A DNA stretch of 64,000 nt from Candidatus Uabimicrobium amorphum (GCF_009002475.1 NZ_AP019860.1:3844001-3908000); one strand, 5' to 3'. Positions 47,228-55,509 are shown, counted from the stretch's first letter. The notes: a model not told the origin generated them from the letters alone. Made by a program: numbers and translations.

Positions 47228-48289
47228 TCAAAAAATCTCAGGAATATCATTCAAGTAGTTTTCTGTTAAATACAGATACTTCTTCATTGTAGACCAACTC
47301 TCATGGCCAACAATTTTCATCACTTTAGCGGGATCTTCTCCCGACATAATCATATGCGAAATGTACGTTTTTCTTAACGTATGTATACTAACACCATCGA
47401 TGTTAACACCTTTACCTTCCGCTTTACGCAATATTGTCTGAAATCTCCTTAAAACATTGCGTAAGTTATGCTTTCTTCCTTTGCTATTAACAAATACAAG
47501 CTTTCGCTTCTCATCATTTGCTCTAACAACAAGAGTTTTCATCAATTCTAGGATTGATTTAGTCATTGGAACAAATCTAGTTCTTCGAGATTTAGCTTTG
47601 TATGAACGAACAATGATCTTTTTTTTCTCAATATCGCAATCACCAACTTCAAGATTGATCATTTCACTGGCACGCATGCCAGTTCTCACCAAAAAAAATA
47701 GCTCATTCTTTACAACACTATCTATTGCAAGCTCCTCGATTATCTTGACATCTTCTTTTGTTAAAATACGCGGAGCATCTTCTTTATCAACTCGTATTGC
47801 TTTAAAACTCTTGAAAGGGTTATTGGGAATTAGATTATAATCTTTTCCATACTTGAAAACCCTCTTAATACTTGCTATATTTTTATTAATTGTGATATCG
47901 CTTGGGGGAGATCCCCGAGGCGTAATGGTCTCCTTACGCCACATGATAAATCCTTGTAGATGACTACTTTTAAGGTAGCGACACAACGTCAAACTTTCTT
48001 CGCTAAAGTATTCCAGTACTTTCTCGATGCATTGCTTTTCAACTTCAAAGGAGCGCGTTTTCATAGAATATTTCGCTTTTTCTAAATAACGCGCAACTAT
48101 TTCCTCAACTGTGATGTCGATATCATAATCTACACCGCGCGCCAAATTGTTCTCCGTCAAGATCTTTTGGCGTGCTTCATAAATTTCTGCGTTTTTTTTA
48201 GAGTCAAAACCACTCTTTTTTCTTCGATTCTCCTTTGAATCTTGCCAACAAGCAACCCAACATTTCCTATCCTTTCGGTAATGAACCAT
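47228..48289 (-). CDS. Tyrosine integrase of element B
   Basis: 353 residues with ATG start. N-terminal arm-binding region (MVHYRKDRKCW), SAM-like core-binding domain (about 55-165) and catalytic domain with Arg ('RTGMRASEM'), Lys ('KSRRTRFVP'), His-x-x-Arg ('HTLRKTYISH'), His ('IVGHESW') and nucleophile Tyr ('MKKYLYL'). All catalytic residues are intact. It should catalyse site-specific integration and excision. It overlaps the HTH gene by 23 bases. Clear homologue of the element A integrase along its full length. Confidence 0.92.
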   Translation of the reverse strand: MVHYRKDRKCWVACWQDSKENRRKKSGFDSKKNAEIYEARQKILTENNLARGVDYDIDITVEEIVARYLEKAKYSMKTRSFEVEKQCIEKVLEYFSEESLTLCRYLKSSHLQGFIMWRKETITPRGSPPSDITINKNIASIKRVFKYGKDYNLIPNNPFKSFKAIRVDKEDAPRILTKEDVKIIEELAIDSVVKNELFFLVRTGMRASEMINLEVGDCDIEKKKIIVRSYKAKSRRTRFVPMTKSILELMKTLVVRANDEKRKLVFVNSKGRKHNLRNVLRRFQTILRKAEGKGVNIDGVSIHTLRKTYISHMIMSGEDPAKVMKIVGHESWSTMKKYLYLTENYLNDIPEIF

Positions 48290-48593
48290 GTTGTTTTTTA
48301 AGTCCTTTCATCAGAGGAATAATCTCATGCTTGTTTATACAAGCTTTAGAGCCTGGATATTCGACATGGATATTGCCACCGATTATCATGTCGTCAATTT
48401 TTCGTCTAGAACATCCTATCCAAGCCGCAGCTTGATCTTTGGTAAGATAATTTTTATTTGGAGCTGAATTCTTAGCCATTAGTTTAGAAATCAACTTGTC
48501 CTTTTTCTTGTTCTCTTTCTCCAAATCCTTGATTCTCTTTTCATTTTGCTTATCTCTTTTTAAAAGAAACGCAACTTTTTCCTTTATACTCAA
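48267..48593 (-). CDS. Coiled-coil HTH protein, excisionase-like (element B)
   Basis: 108 residues: N-terminal coiled coil (EKRIKDLEKENKKKDKLISK), then a MerR/excisionase-type helix-turn-helix (YLTKDQAAAWIGCSRRKIDD) and wing. Homologue of the 41201 protein in sequence, layout and position before the integrase. Likely the directionality factor. It overlaps genes on both sides, so it belongs to one translationally coupled operon with the integrase. Confidence 0.75.
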   Translation of the reverse strand: MSIKEKVAFLLKRDKQNEKRIKDLEKENKKKDKLISKLMAKNSAPNKNYLTKDQAAAWIGCSRRKIDDMIIGGNIHVEYPGSKACINKHEIIPLMKGLKKQHGSLPKG

Positions 48594-49024
48594 GCGGTCT
48601 CCTTTCTTTCGGTCTCTCTCGCCATACTTTGTAATTCGGTATAACTCACAGTTTCTTTCTTTATTCCAGTGTAGTAATCAAAATTTATATTTTCCTTCTT
48701 GATCCAATTTGATATTGTTTCCGCGATCATTTCTCCCAGCAATGCCTTTTGTTTTGCAGAAACATCCTCCATGAATTCTTCAAATTGGAATCTATCCCAC
48801 ATGTGGTCGATGATTGTTTCGCCACAGGGCGCCACCCCCTTTACCGTCAATTTTTCAACCGACCATATTTCCATCGAATACAAATCCCCATCTTCTTCGA
48901 TTACAGAGATAGCATTGCATATACAATCTTCCAAATTTTCAGTTCGATGGCAAAGAATATCGAACATGCTTATCGCATATCCATCGAACTTTCCAAGGCG
49001 ATGATGTAATTCTTCTAAAGTCAT
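48590..49024 (-). CDS. Hypothetical protein, 144 residues
   Basis: Acidic alpha/beta protein; start overlaps the upstream stop (ATGA), end overlaps the next gene by 4 bases. It contains 'IEEDGDLYSMEIWSVEKLTV' beta strands and a helical C-terminus, with no recognised motif. No counterpart in element A. Accessory gene of the element B integrase operon. Confidence 0.6.
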   Translation of the reverse strand: MTLEELHHRLGKFDGYAISMFDILCHRTENLEDCICNAISVIEEDGDLYSMEIWSVEKLTVKGVAPCGETIIDHMWDRFQFEEFMEDVSAKQKALLGEMIAETISNWIKKENINFDYYTGIKKETVSYTELQSMARETERKETA

Positions 49025-49239
49025 ATGGTCTCTTTCATTTCTAATCTAGCAAAAAGTCTATTCATGAAACGAACACCCTTCTCCGTCAAAAGGTATCTGT
49101 CGTTTTCCTTTACGGCATAACCTTTTTTTACAAAATCATCAATGCTTTTCATGATTACCTCCTGTCCAAGAACCAAACTTTGAACATTGTCTTCTCGGGC
49201 CATAAACTCCAATGGCACAACAATTTCAAAATCTTCCAT
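49021..49239 (-). CDS. Small winged-helix-like protein
   Basis: 72 residues from ATG 49239; TAGGAGAGG directly before it decides the start over an ATG at 49260. The C-terminal part (IDDFVKKGYAVKENDRYLLT, then EKGVRFMNRLF) looks like the recognition helix and wing of a winged helix-turn-helix. Possible regulator. No counterpart in element A. Confidence 0.55.
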   Translation of the reverse strand: MEDFEIVVPLEFMAREDNVQSLVLGQEVIMKSIDDFVKKGYAVKENDRYLLTEKGVRFMNRLFARLEMKETI

Positions 49240-49247
49240 ACCCTCTC

Positions 49248-49835
49248 CTAAACAAAACAAAACTCTTCTTTATCTCGAATCTTAATCATTGCTATTTTCG
49301 GACTAAAACTACCGCGATACTTGTATGCTGGTATTAGATGACGACTAAAATATTCACAAAATTCCTGTTCACTGCCACCAAAATGCTTGGCAATTAACTT
49401 TTGCGTTTTCATCGCAAATCCTGGAAGACTTTTTCTTATCCAGTTCTCGACCTCTTGCGTAGTCAATATTGGATATTGTTTCTCGAACTCTTCCTTTTTA
49501 TCGGCATAGGTTGGTTGTGGATCTGCGATCGGAACATTCGCTAAAACTGGAATTGTATAATCACCACTTTTTGTATCAATCGTTTGCGATGCGACTTCCA
49601 TTTGGTAATTTTCTTCATCCTCAGGAGTCCAAAAGCTATCACTATACAACCTGTAAAACTTTTCACGATCGTAACCGTTTTTGTGGTTTTTCCAGGCATC
49701 TTCTAGAACATCGTTCCATTTTTCAGGGAGTTCATTGTTTTCTTCTGGAACGTCTTTTTGCACAACTTTCTCAACAGTAGCTTCTTCTCGAGTAATTTCC
49801 TTTGGAGGAATATTTTCCTGAACAAAAACCGGACT
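49248..49835 (-). pseudogene. 5'-truncated gene at the element B junction
   Basis: The frame is open from 49835 (after a TAA) to 49248. Protein-like sequence (FVQENIPPKEITREEATVEK) continues upstream of the first possible start, a GTG at 49763, without ATG or ribosome site, so the 5' end is missing. From the GTG it encodes 171 residues, acidic, Pro/Glu-rich then globular ('LTTQEVENWIRKSLPGF', 'HFGGSEQEFCEYFSRHLIP'). No family recognised. It may still be translated from the GTG. Confidence 0.6.
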
Positions 49836-49914
49836 TTATTTTGATGGTACCATCGATGATGGTTCTAGTGAGACTAAGGAGTTTACATTCTTAGGCAACT
49901 TCCTTCTGCAAGGA

Positions 49915-50460
49915 ATGATCAAGACCAATCAGAACGTAACTTTTCGTGTAGAAGAAGGTATTGAGGTAAATTCCAAAACATATGTGAAAACAACCGATTT
50001 ACTCATCAATGCCAACACAGTAAAAGAAATCGATCACGTTCTTTTTGGTTCGTACGCGAAAGTTTCCATCATCAATGCTTCAGGATCGCAAGCAACAGTA
50101 GTTACAAATATCCATTATCGCAATAGCGATTTGTTACATCAAAAGAAACATAGTCTAACAAAGCTAGATATACATACAACACTCATCGTTAATGGCGGAA
50201 ATCACACTTCACCGTGGATTGATGTTTCAGAGTACGAAAGTCTAAGCGGTATGGTCAAAACAGATCAAAACGGTACCTTTAGAATTGATTATAGTGATGA
50301 TGCAAGCACTGTATTGGCAAGCGATACCTCTGGCTATACCGCAAACACTACACCAGGATTTACGGCAGAAAAAATAGGTCGATACGCTCAATTTGTTTTT
50401 GAAAATGACTCAGGTGCAGATCAAACGGAGTTCAATTATGTCTTGTACGGTCGTATCTAA
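49915..50460 (+). CDS. Module beta-rich protein (element B), 5'-truncated
   Basis: 181 residues from ATG 49915, but protein-like codons extend upstream to about 49825 (LYFDGTIDDGSSETKEF) without a start, so the original gene was longer and was cut at the junction. Beta-rich throughout. The C-terminal 80 residues match the element A protein at 7618-7971 ('DQNGTFRIDYSDD', 'YTAN', 'RYAQFVFEN'). Probably a fibre or decoration protein. The end overlaps the ATPase start by 23 bases, as in element A. Confidence 0.65.
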   Translation: MIKTNQNVTFRVEEGIEVNSKTYVKTTDLLINANTVKEIDHVLFGSYAKVSIINASGSQATVVTNIHYRNSDLLHQKKHSLTKLDIHTTLIVNGGNHTSPWIDVSEYESLSGMVKTDQNGTFRIDYSDDASTVLASDTSGYTANTTPGFTAEKIGRYAQFVFENDSGADQTEFNYVLYGRI

Positions 50461-51154
50461 CAGTAAATATCTATGTGTCTCTTGCCAGAATATATCTGAA
50501 GAAAAAAGCCGTCGTTGTAAAAAGTGTAATGCTATATTTTCGATTGTAAAAATTCCGGCGTCAGTGCAAGTGAGCTTGCCGAAGCCGAAAACAGCAAGCG
50601 AAATAATGAAGAGAAAAGCCATCGGTAAACCGCTAAAAGGATTTGAATTCATTGGTAGCTTGCCCAAAAAATTTTCGATGGTGATACATGGTGAACCAGG
50701 CAGTGGAAAAAGTTACTTCGCTTTGCAAATAGCAGATGCCATTGCCAATAACTCAAAGAGAAAAACCTATTATGTAACCTCAGAAGAAGAGCTAGAAAAC
50801 TTAGATTTCCAAAACAAAATAGAGTACTGCGAACCAAGTGAAAACCTAATTTTTGAGAGTGTAAAAAACAAAAAAGAGTTCCTAAAACTTATCAGAAACA
50901 ACAGTGCAAACATAATCGTTGATTCCATAAGCGACCTAGGCATAACCGCCAAAGAAATCAAAGAGTTTCGCGAAGAGATAGGAACATTTATTTACATCTT
51001 ACATGTGACAAAAGACGGTGACTACAGAGGAACCACACAACTAATACACGATCCCCAAGTACAAATAGTCGTTGCAAAAGGCATTGCCAAAACGAAAAAA
51101 AACAGATTTGGAATGAGTGGCCAAGAGTACGAAATATTTACCAAGGAAGACTAA
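50438..51154 (+). CDS. Zinc-finger RadA/RecA-like P-loop ATPase (element B)
   Basis: 238 residues from ATG 50438 (ACGGAG, 7-base spacing; an in-frame ATG at 50393 lacks a ribosome site). C4 zinc finger with Cys13, Cys16, Cys27, Cys30; the shared block GFEFIGSLPKK; Walker A GEPGSGKS at 85-92; Walker B-like strand 'ANIIVDS'; 'VTKDGDYRG' and the RadA signature KNRFG. Lacks the Lon-like domain of true RadA. Same neighbours as the element A copy. Conservation of this ATPase with the envelope proteins implies a core function of the element, such as moving DNA. Confidence 0.85.
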   Translation: MSCTVVSNSKYLCVSCQNISEEKSRRCKKCNAIFSIVKIPASVQVSLPKPKTASEIMKRKAIGKPLKGFEFIGSLPKKFSMVIHGEPGSGKSYFALQIADAIANNSKRKTYYVTSEEELENLDFQNKIEYCEPSENLIFESVKNKKEFLKLIRNNSANIIVDSISDLGITAKEIKEFREEIGTFIYILHVTKDGDYRGTTQLIHDPQVQIVVAKGIAKTKKNRFGMSGQEYEIFTKED

Positions 51155-51155
51155 T

Positions 51156-51923
51156 ATGGACTTTATAGACAACCTAAAAGAATCAGGGATAACCCAAGTT
51201 TCGTGGGGTGGCTCTGGATTCGCATCTTCATACCTTGCCCACTCCAAGGCAAAACAAATAATGAACAGCCTAGAAGAAAATACATGGTTAGGTTATGTAA
51301 TGCCTGGTGCCACAAAAAAAGTCGTTGCCGTCGGTGCTGCGGTTGTTGCAACTGGTGCGACTTCCATCGCTGCATCGATCATTTCTCCAGAGAACAGAAA
51401 ATACGTATGGATTGGCGGTTTTCTCTCGCTAATTCTGATACTAACACAAGAAGTTGTAGGTATTGGCAGCGGTGGAAGTATTGGTAACTCTAGTGAAGGG
51501 GTAAATAACGGTAGCGGTGAAGGTCAATCAACTATACCAACTGAGCAGGAAGTGATTGACGCTATTCACAATTTACCAAACCAACAAACGATGCAAGAAC
51601 TCAAGAAAACAGGTTTCATTGATGCCATCATCGAGAATAACAATACTCTAATAGTTACCGTTGGTGACGATGTTATTTATTCACCAATTGGATCAGCATA
51701 TATCGTTGATTCTTCCACTATGGAAATATTCCTAAATGAAGCGCTCTTTTTAATCGCAAATGCTCAACAGGTAGAAAACGTCGAAATTCGTCGAAACTTT
51801 GGTAACCAAGATAACATTAACTCAACAATAGACCGAATTTTAGACCAAGCTCAAAAATACAACAAAATTACCATTCTCCGAGATAAACCCGTGATTTCTT
51901 GGGGAACTGTAAACGCATCTTAA
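51156..51923 (+). CDS. Module membrane protein (element B copy)
   Basis: 255 residues, start MDFID behind AAGGAAG. Two hydrophobic segments (about 52-70, 'VVAVGAAVVATGATSIAASI'; and 80-97, 'WIGGFLSLILILTQEVVG'), a Gly/Ser/Asn-rich linker (100-125), then a soluble C-terminal domain. Homologue of the 6214-6852 protein by N-terminus and the second hydrophobic region. Inner-membrane or virion-membrane location. Its C-terminal domain is longer than in element A and may be a different fold. Confidence 0.7.
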   Translation: MDFIDNLKESGITQVSWGGSGFASSYLAHSKAKQIMNSLEENTWLGYVMPGATKKVVAVGAAVVATGATSIAASIISPENRKYVWIGGFLSLILILTQEVVGIGSGGSIGNSSEGVNNGSGEGQSTIPTEQEVIDAIHNLPNQQTMQELKKTGFIDAIIENNNTLIVTVGDDVIYSPIGSAYIVDSSTMEIFLNEALFLIANAQQVENVEIRRNFGNQDNINSTIDRILDQAQKYNKITILRDKPVISWGTVNAS

Positions 51924-51933
51924 AGGAGGACCT

Positions 51934-52350
51934 ATGTCTGATATCCAAAACATTAGCACCGAAAAAATGTCTTTTATAGAAACAATCAAGCACGACTTGA
52001 AAAACACATCATATCGAATTTATGTGATGTTCTTAGTGTGTATTACTTTATCTGTATTCTTAACCGCTTGTGTTTCGGGAGTGGGACCATCAAAAAGATT
52101 TGTGAACACAAGTTACGAAAACTCTCAAGAATTGTTCCCTGTTGCTATTTCGCTAATTGAAAACGCCAACGCCGATATTCTCAAAAAAGCTGTGCGAAAA
52201 GAAGACCAACAAGCAATAGAACAAGCAACAAAAAATGGCCTGGAGATATACAAGATGGGCCTGATTCGAAAATTTAAGAACTGGCGTTTTGATATTAAGA
52301 AACAACACGAAATTTTACAAAGCCATGACAAAAAAATTAAAAAGGAGTAG
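51934..52350 (+). CDS. Module lipoprotein (element B copy)
   Basis: 138 residues. Long n-region (about 33 residues), hydrophobic stretch 'YVMFLVCITLSVFLTAC' with lipobox LTAC, then a helical basic domain. Homologue of the 5189-5548 lipoprotein ('NSQELFPVAISLIENA' against 'NAEEIFPVVSRLIDSA'). Expected to be envelope-anchored. AAAGGAGG lies before the ATG. The next gene starts 2 bases after its stop. Confidence 0.8.
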   Translation: MSDIQNISTEKMSFIETIKHDLKNTSYRIYVMFLVCITLSVFLTACVSGVGPSKRFVNTSYENSQELFPVAISLIENANADILKKAVRKEDQQAIEQATKNGLEIYKMGLIRKFKNWRFDIKKQHEILQSHDKKIKKE

Positions 52351-52352
52351 GT

Positions 52353-52679
52353 ATGCCGGATATAAACGAAAGCTCTCGCGAAAACATCTTTGAAGATCTA
52401 AAAAAAGAATTCATAAACGAAGCTGGTCAAGAAGTGTGGAATGAAATCAATGAGATCGGTACCGACACATTGAAAGATTTGGCCAAGGCCAAATTTTACT
52501 CTTTGGTAGGAACGGAAGCGGATAAAAAACTGGCAGGAGCGGCCGTGGCTATGATCACTGACAGTCTAAAGGATCTCATAGGCGCTGCAACTGATCAAGC
52601 CGTAAATTACGCACTTGAAAGACTAGAAAACTTCGTTTCGAAAATAGTTTTCCGGGAGATCATTAAACTTATTGTTTAA
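52353..52679 (+). CDS. Module helical protein (element B copy)
   Basis: 108 residues, all-helical, homologue of 4854-5186: 'DLAKAKFYSL', 'DSLKDL' and 'NYALERLENF' are shared. AAAAGGAG overlaps the end of the lipoprotein gene. It follows the lipoprotein in both elements, so the two products probably act together. Last gene of the module before a terminator. Confidence 0.75.
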   Translation: MPDINESSRENIFEDLKKEFINEAGQEVWNEINEIGTDTLKDLAKAKFYSLVGTEADKKLAGAAVAMITDSLKDLIGAATDQAVNYALERLENFVSKIVFREIIKLIV

Positions 52680-52694
52680 TAATTACCTGAGTAC

Positions 52695-52717
52695 ATTGGC
52701 TACAAATTGTAGCCAAT
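52695..52717. terminator. Hairpin terminator after module B
   Basis: ATTGGCTAC (52695-52703) pairs perfectly with GTAGCCAAT (52709-52717) across AAATT. It lies between convergent genes and can serve both. Confidence 0.65.
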
Positions 52718-52732
52718 ATTTCAAATCACGGA

Positions 52733-53164
52733 TTACCCACCTACATTATTCAATTCATCGAGTTGACTTTGTAAACTTCTCTTGTCTTCCTGTAGTTGGC
52801 TAATCGTATTTTCTAGCTCTTGCGTCTTGCTTTTTAGTAGCTCGTTTTCTTTGTCGAGTACGCTAAATTGTCTTTGTAAAGATTCTTTTTCATCTTGTAG
52901 TAATTCGGCCTTGTTTTGCAAAGAAACATTTTTGCCTTGAAGATCTTCTACTTCACTTTTTAGATTCTCGACTTCTGCTTGTTGTGCTTCGTCATGATTT
53001 TGGATTACCTCTTTGGCAAAATCACATACATTCTGCGACACTTCTTGGATTTTATTTGAAATAATAACCCGCTTGTCATCGCAATATATTTCTAATAGTT
53101 TTCTCTCGTTTTCTTCAGCCATTACCATTTGGTATGTAGAAACTTCTTGTGTTACTTCAGACAT
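52733..53164 (-). CDS. Coiled-coil protein, 143 residues
   Basis: After about 60 residues with mixed helix, residues 62-140 form one continuous coiled coil (ENLKSEVEDLQGKNVSLQNK and onward). No membrane or signal segment. GAGAGGG ribosome site. Could be a structural, regulatory or adaptor protein. Convergent with module B. No family recognised. Confidence 0.6.
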   Translation of the reverse strand: MSEVTQEVSTYQMVMAEENERKLLEIYCDDKRVIISNKIQEVSQNVCDFAKEVIQNHDEAQQAEVENLKSEVEDLQGKNVSLQNKAELLQDEKESLQRQFSVLDKENELLKSKTQELENTISQLQEDKRSLQSQLDELNNVGG

Positions 53165-53317
53165 CTTATCCCTCTCAAATTTGGAATCATATGCATTTAT
53201 GTTATTGTCGTATTTTACGATATTTATTTTAATTTTGCACTACAATTAAACCTTTAGTAATAGCTTCATTGTATATGGGATGATACTTAGAATCACAAAT
53301 TATTTGGAGAGTTCAAA

Positions 53318-53806
53318 ATGGCTATAAAAAAATTATTCGCAAATGAAATAGTAACATCGGTCAGTTATGCAAAGATAGTAGATTTGAAATCACCAGGTGT
53401 AAACGGTGGATCTTTTGTTTCTGGAGCGAAACAAACTCGTGATTTAAACACAATACAACATGATCCAGATTCAATAGTAAAAAACCTCAATACGAACCAA
53501 TTTACATTAGATTCGGGTGTTTACATTGTAAACGCCTGGGCCATTTCTAATCGAGTTAATAGCAATCAACTTACAATAGAAAACATAACGGATGCCATAA
53601 CTTATTTGGGCCTTTCAGAGTCGAGTAATTCATCCGTGAGTTTCAATGCCAAGTCTTTTGTAGAAGCATATTTTTCCATAGATGCATTAAAATTTTTTGA
53701 AGTGCAACACGAATGTCAAACAACAAAAACCATAGATGGTTTCGGAATGGCTGGAGGTTTGAATAACGAAATATATACAAGTGTTAGTATATTGAAGATT
53801 GGTTAA
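53318..53806 (+). CDS. Fibre or C1q/TNF-like beta-sandwich protein
   Basis: 162 residues behind TTGGAGAG. The N-terminal 45 residues are extended and flexible. The C-terminal domain has the alternation of phage-fibre and C1q-like heads: 'SGVYIVNAWAISNRV', 'SVSFNAKSFVEAYFSI', 'FEVQHECQT' and a Gly-rich 'GFGMAGGLNNEIYTSVSILKI' end. Likely trimeric, virion-surface or secreted. It has its own promoter region (53165-53317) and may be a remnant of the element B structural genes. Confidence 0.6.
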   Translation: MAIKKLFANEIVTSVSYAKIVDLKSPGVNGGSFVSGAKQTRDLNTIQHDPDSIVKNLNTNQFTLDSGVYIVNAWAISNRVNSNQLTIENITDAITYLGLSESSNSSVSFNAKSFVEAYFSIDALKFFEVQHECQTTKTIDGFGMAGGLNNEIYTSVSILKIG

Positions 53807-53970
53807 GGATAAGGCAAATTTCGTTTTGGAAGTTCAGTAAATACTCAGAATAGTTTAGTAATACAATCAATTTACTCAAGAAGTTTTCGATATTTTGAAA
53901 TTTTTTTGTCACGTTTTTGAATATTTTGCAGGAGAATGAAACAACACCATTAAATTCTTAGGAGGAAAAG

Positions 53971-54087
53971 ATGTCTAGTAACAAAGAAGCCGTTACTGAA
54001 ATGGCAAAAGATTTGAAAGCTGTCGATGTGGGGACAAAGCATGTAAAAGAGAAATTCACGAAGTGCGGGGGAAAGATTAGCAACTAA
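53971..54087 (+). CDS. Short peptide gene, 38 residues
   Basis: An AGGAGGAAAAG ribosome site directly before ATG 53971 strongly supports translation. The first 30 residues are charged and helical (KEAVTEMAKDLKAVDVG) and the end is KCGGKISN with a single Cys and a Gly-Gly. That layout resembles a leader plus short core of a modified peptide, but no modifying enzyme is recognised nearby. Alternatively a toxin, small regulator or leader peptide. The last codons form one arm of a perfect 11-bp hairpin. Confidence 0.6.
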   Translation: MSSNKEAVTEMAKDLKAVDVGTKHVKEKFTKCGGKISN

Positions 54088-54101
54088 AATCCGCACTTCG
54101 T
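54058..54101 (+). promoter_or_regulatory. Hairpin overlapping the 3' end of the peptide gene
   Basis: ACGAAGTGCGG (54058-54068) is the exact reverse complement of CCGCACTTCGT (54091-54101), with a 22-base loop containing the stop codon. There is no T run directly after the stem, so it may be an RNA structure controlling stability or translation rather than a simple terminator. Confidence 0.6.
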
Positions 54102-54152
54102 AATCAAATAAATTTTATCTTAACTTTAGGGAACACACTCAAAAATTTTACA

Positions 54153-54659
54153 TTACACTTTTTGAAAGTGGTTAATGAGAGGGGTCTTGTCCTCCTCATT
54201 TTTATTTTGCATACTTTCATCGTTTTTATTTTCTTGTGATTTTTCATTATCATTTTTAAACAAAAAACTTTTTGTTTTTAATTTACGAATAGGCTCCGGA
54301 AGTATCGACTCGCTGAGTTTTTCATTTAATACTTTATTATCAATAAAACCTTTTCCACCACGAGGCTTACACAAATCTAGAGGTATAGCTTTTTCTTTAT
54401 TATTAATAAAATCGTGGATGTTTTCACATCGAATATGTTCATCATTTACAGTTTCTTTAAGTTTATTTTTATCAATTTTGTTTGAGTAAAGGATTATTTT
54501 TATCTCTGACGAACAATCAATTTTATCTAGGAATTGATAGTCATCTTGAAAATATATAGGTGTATACTCTTTTATAAAATTGGATATATAATTTCTGAGA
54601 TAATTTTCTGCTTCACTTATAAGTATGACTGCCATATTTTTAAATTCAAAACTATTCAT
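54153..54659 (-). CDS. Hypothetical protein, 168 residues
   Basis: Start chosen at ATG 54659 (CAGGAT upstream, overlapping the previous stop as ATGAATAG). The N-terminal 60 residues are helical with aromatics ('AVILISEAENYLRNYISNF'), the middle contains a mixed 'EIKIILYSNK' strand, and the C-terminal 50 residues are a hydrophilic Asn/Glu/Lys tail. No motif recognised. Coupled to the 285-residue gene upstream. Convergent with the 38-residue peptide gene. Confidence 0.6.
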   Translation of the reverse strand: MNSFEFKNMAVILISEAENYLRNYISNFIKEYTPIYFQDDYQFLDKIDCSSEIKIILYSNKIDKNKLKETVNDEHIRCENIHDFINNKEKAIPLDLCKPRGGKGFIDNKVLNEKLSESILPEPIRKLKTKSFLFKNDNEKSQENKNDESMQNKNEEDKTPLINHFQKV

Positions 54660-55509
54660 TTTTATCCTGCTTTGCTTCTCTAAGATAAGAACCTTCTTGT
54701 TTAATGGCTTCTGTATAATTTTCTCCATAGGAGAAAATATTTACCATACTTTCTTTTATTTTTACTACATCTATTCCAATTTCTTCGGCCCATAAGATCA
54801 CATTAGAGTACAAAATTAAGGATCTAACAACAAAAGTAATCTCATATTTGAAGAAGTTTTGAAGATTACCTGACTTTAGATAATTTAAATTTTCAATCGT
54901 GTTTACTTCATCGAACCAATCACCACAATATTTTTTAAATTTACTAATATTATACTTTTGAGATGTTTCTATATTAGTAGTAGAGAAATAATTTTGATTA
55001 CGACCAATCCATCGCAAAAAATCTTCGGAATCTTGGTTTAATCGGTTTTCTCGTACTAATTTTAAAGCTTTTTTTAGGGATTCCTCACCGCAATTTAATT
55101 TCCGACAAGAAACTAAACTGTTGTGATAAGAAAAAAATTGGTAGCACGATCTATCTAAAAATTCTAATCCATAACGAACTGGAAAATTCTCAAAATCAAA
55201 ATTAGTAAAGTTCAGGGCTTTACCATGTACCGTCAAAAAGTAAAAAAAACTTAATTGGTATAAAGCAAAATATTGAACCTGTGTTTCTCTTTTTACCAAA
55301 GACAACATCATTCTCCAAAAACCTTGAGTAACCAAGTCTTTGTTTACTTTAATATCACTCCCATAAAACTGAAATTGAATCTCTTCTATAAATTGCCGAA
55401 AAACAGGCTTAAGAAATTTCTTTTCTCTAGAAATAGTTGTTGTAATTGACAGGTCTGATCCTAAACATTTCTTTTTAATTTCTTCTTCTAAAATTTCTCT
55501 CGCGTTCAT
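54652..55509 (-). CDS. Hypothetical protein, 285 residues
   Basis: Helical protein rich in Phe, Tyr, Leu and Asn without clear signal peptide. Segments such as 'QYFALYQLSFFYFLTV' and 'FVVRSLILYSNVILWAEEIG' are hydrophobic but probably buried helices. I see no catalytic motif. Its size and all-helical, aromatic-rich nature loosely recall terpenoid-type folds, but there is no DDxxD motif, so no such call is made. The start (ATG 55509) has a poorly spaced GAGG. First gene of a two-gene operon divergent from the terpene cluster. Confidence 0.55.
   Translation of the reverse strand: MNAREILEEEIKKKCLGSDLSITTTISREKKFLKPVFRQFIEEIQFQFYGSDIKVNKDLVTQGFWRMMLSLVKRETQVQYFALYQLSFFYFLTVHGKALNFTNFDFENFPVRYGLEFLDRSCYQFFSYHNSLVSCRKLNCGEESLKKALKLVRENRLNQDSEDFLRWIGRNQNYFSTTNIETSQKYNISKFKKYCGDWFDEVNTIENLNYLKSGNLQNFFKYEITFVVRSLILYSNVILWAEEIGIDVVKIKESMVNIFSYGENYTEAIKQEGSYLREAKQDKNE

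Larger units (their letters stand above)
47228..53806. mobile_element. Element B, a deleted relative of element A
   Basis: Holds an integrase and HTH gene (minus strand) homologous to those at 41.2-42.5 kb, three small genes, a junction at about 49.83 kb, then a plus-strand module homologous to 4854-7971. The order equals the reverse complement of element A with the primase, regulators, caspase genes and most structural genes missing. The right limit is uncertain: the fibre-like gene at 53318-53806 may or may not belong. Confidence 0.65.

Noticed and set aside
54652..55509. Second terpene synthase
   Set aside because: Helical and aromatic-rich but has neither a DDxxD nor an NSE-type motif.
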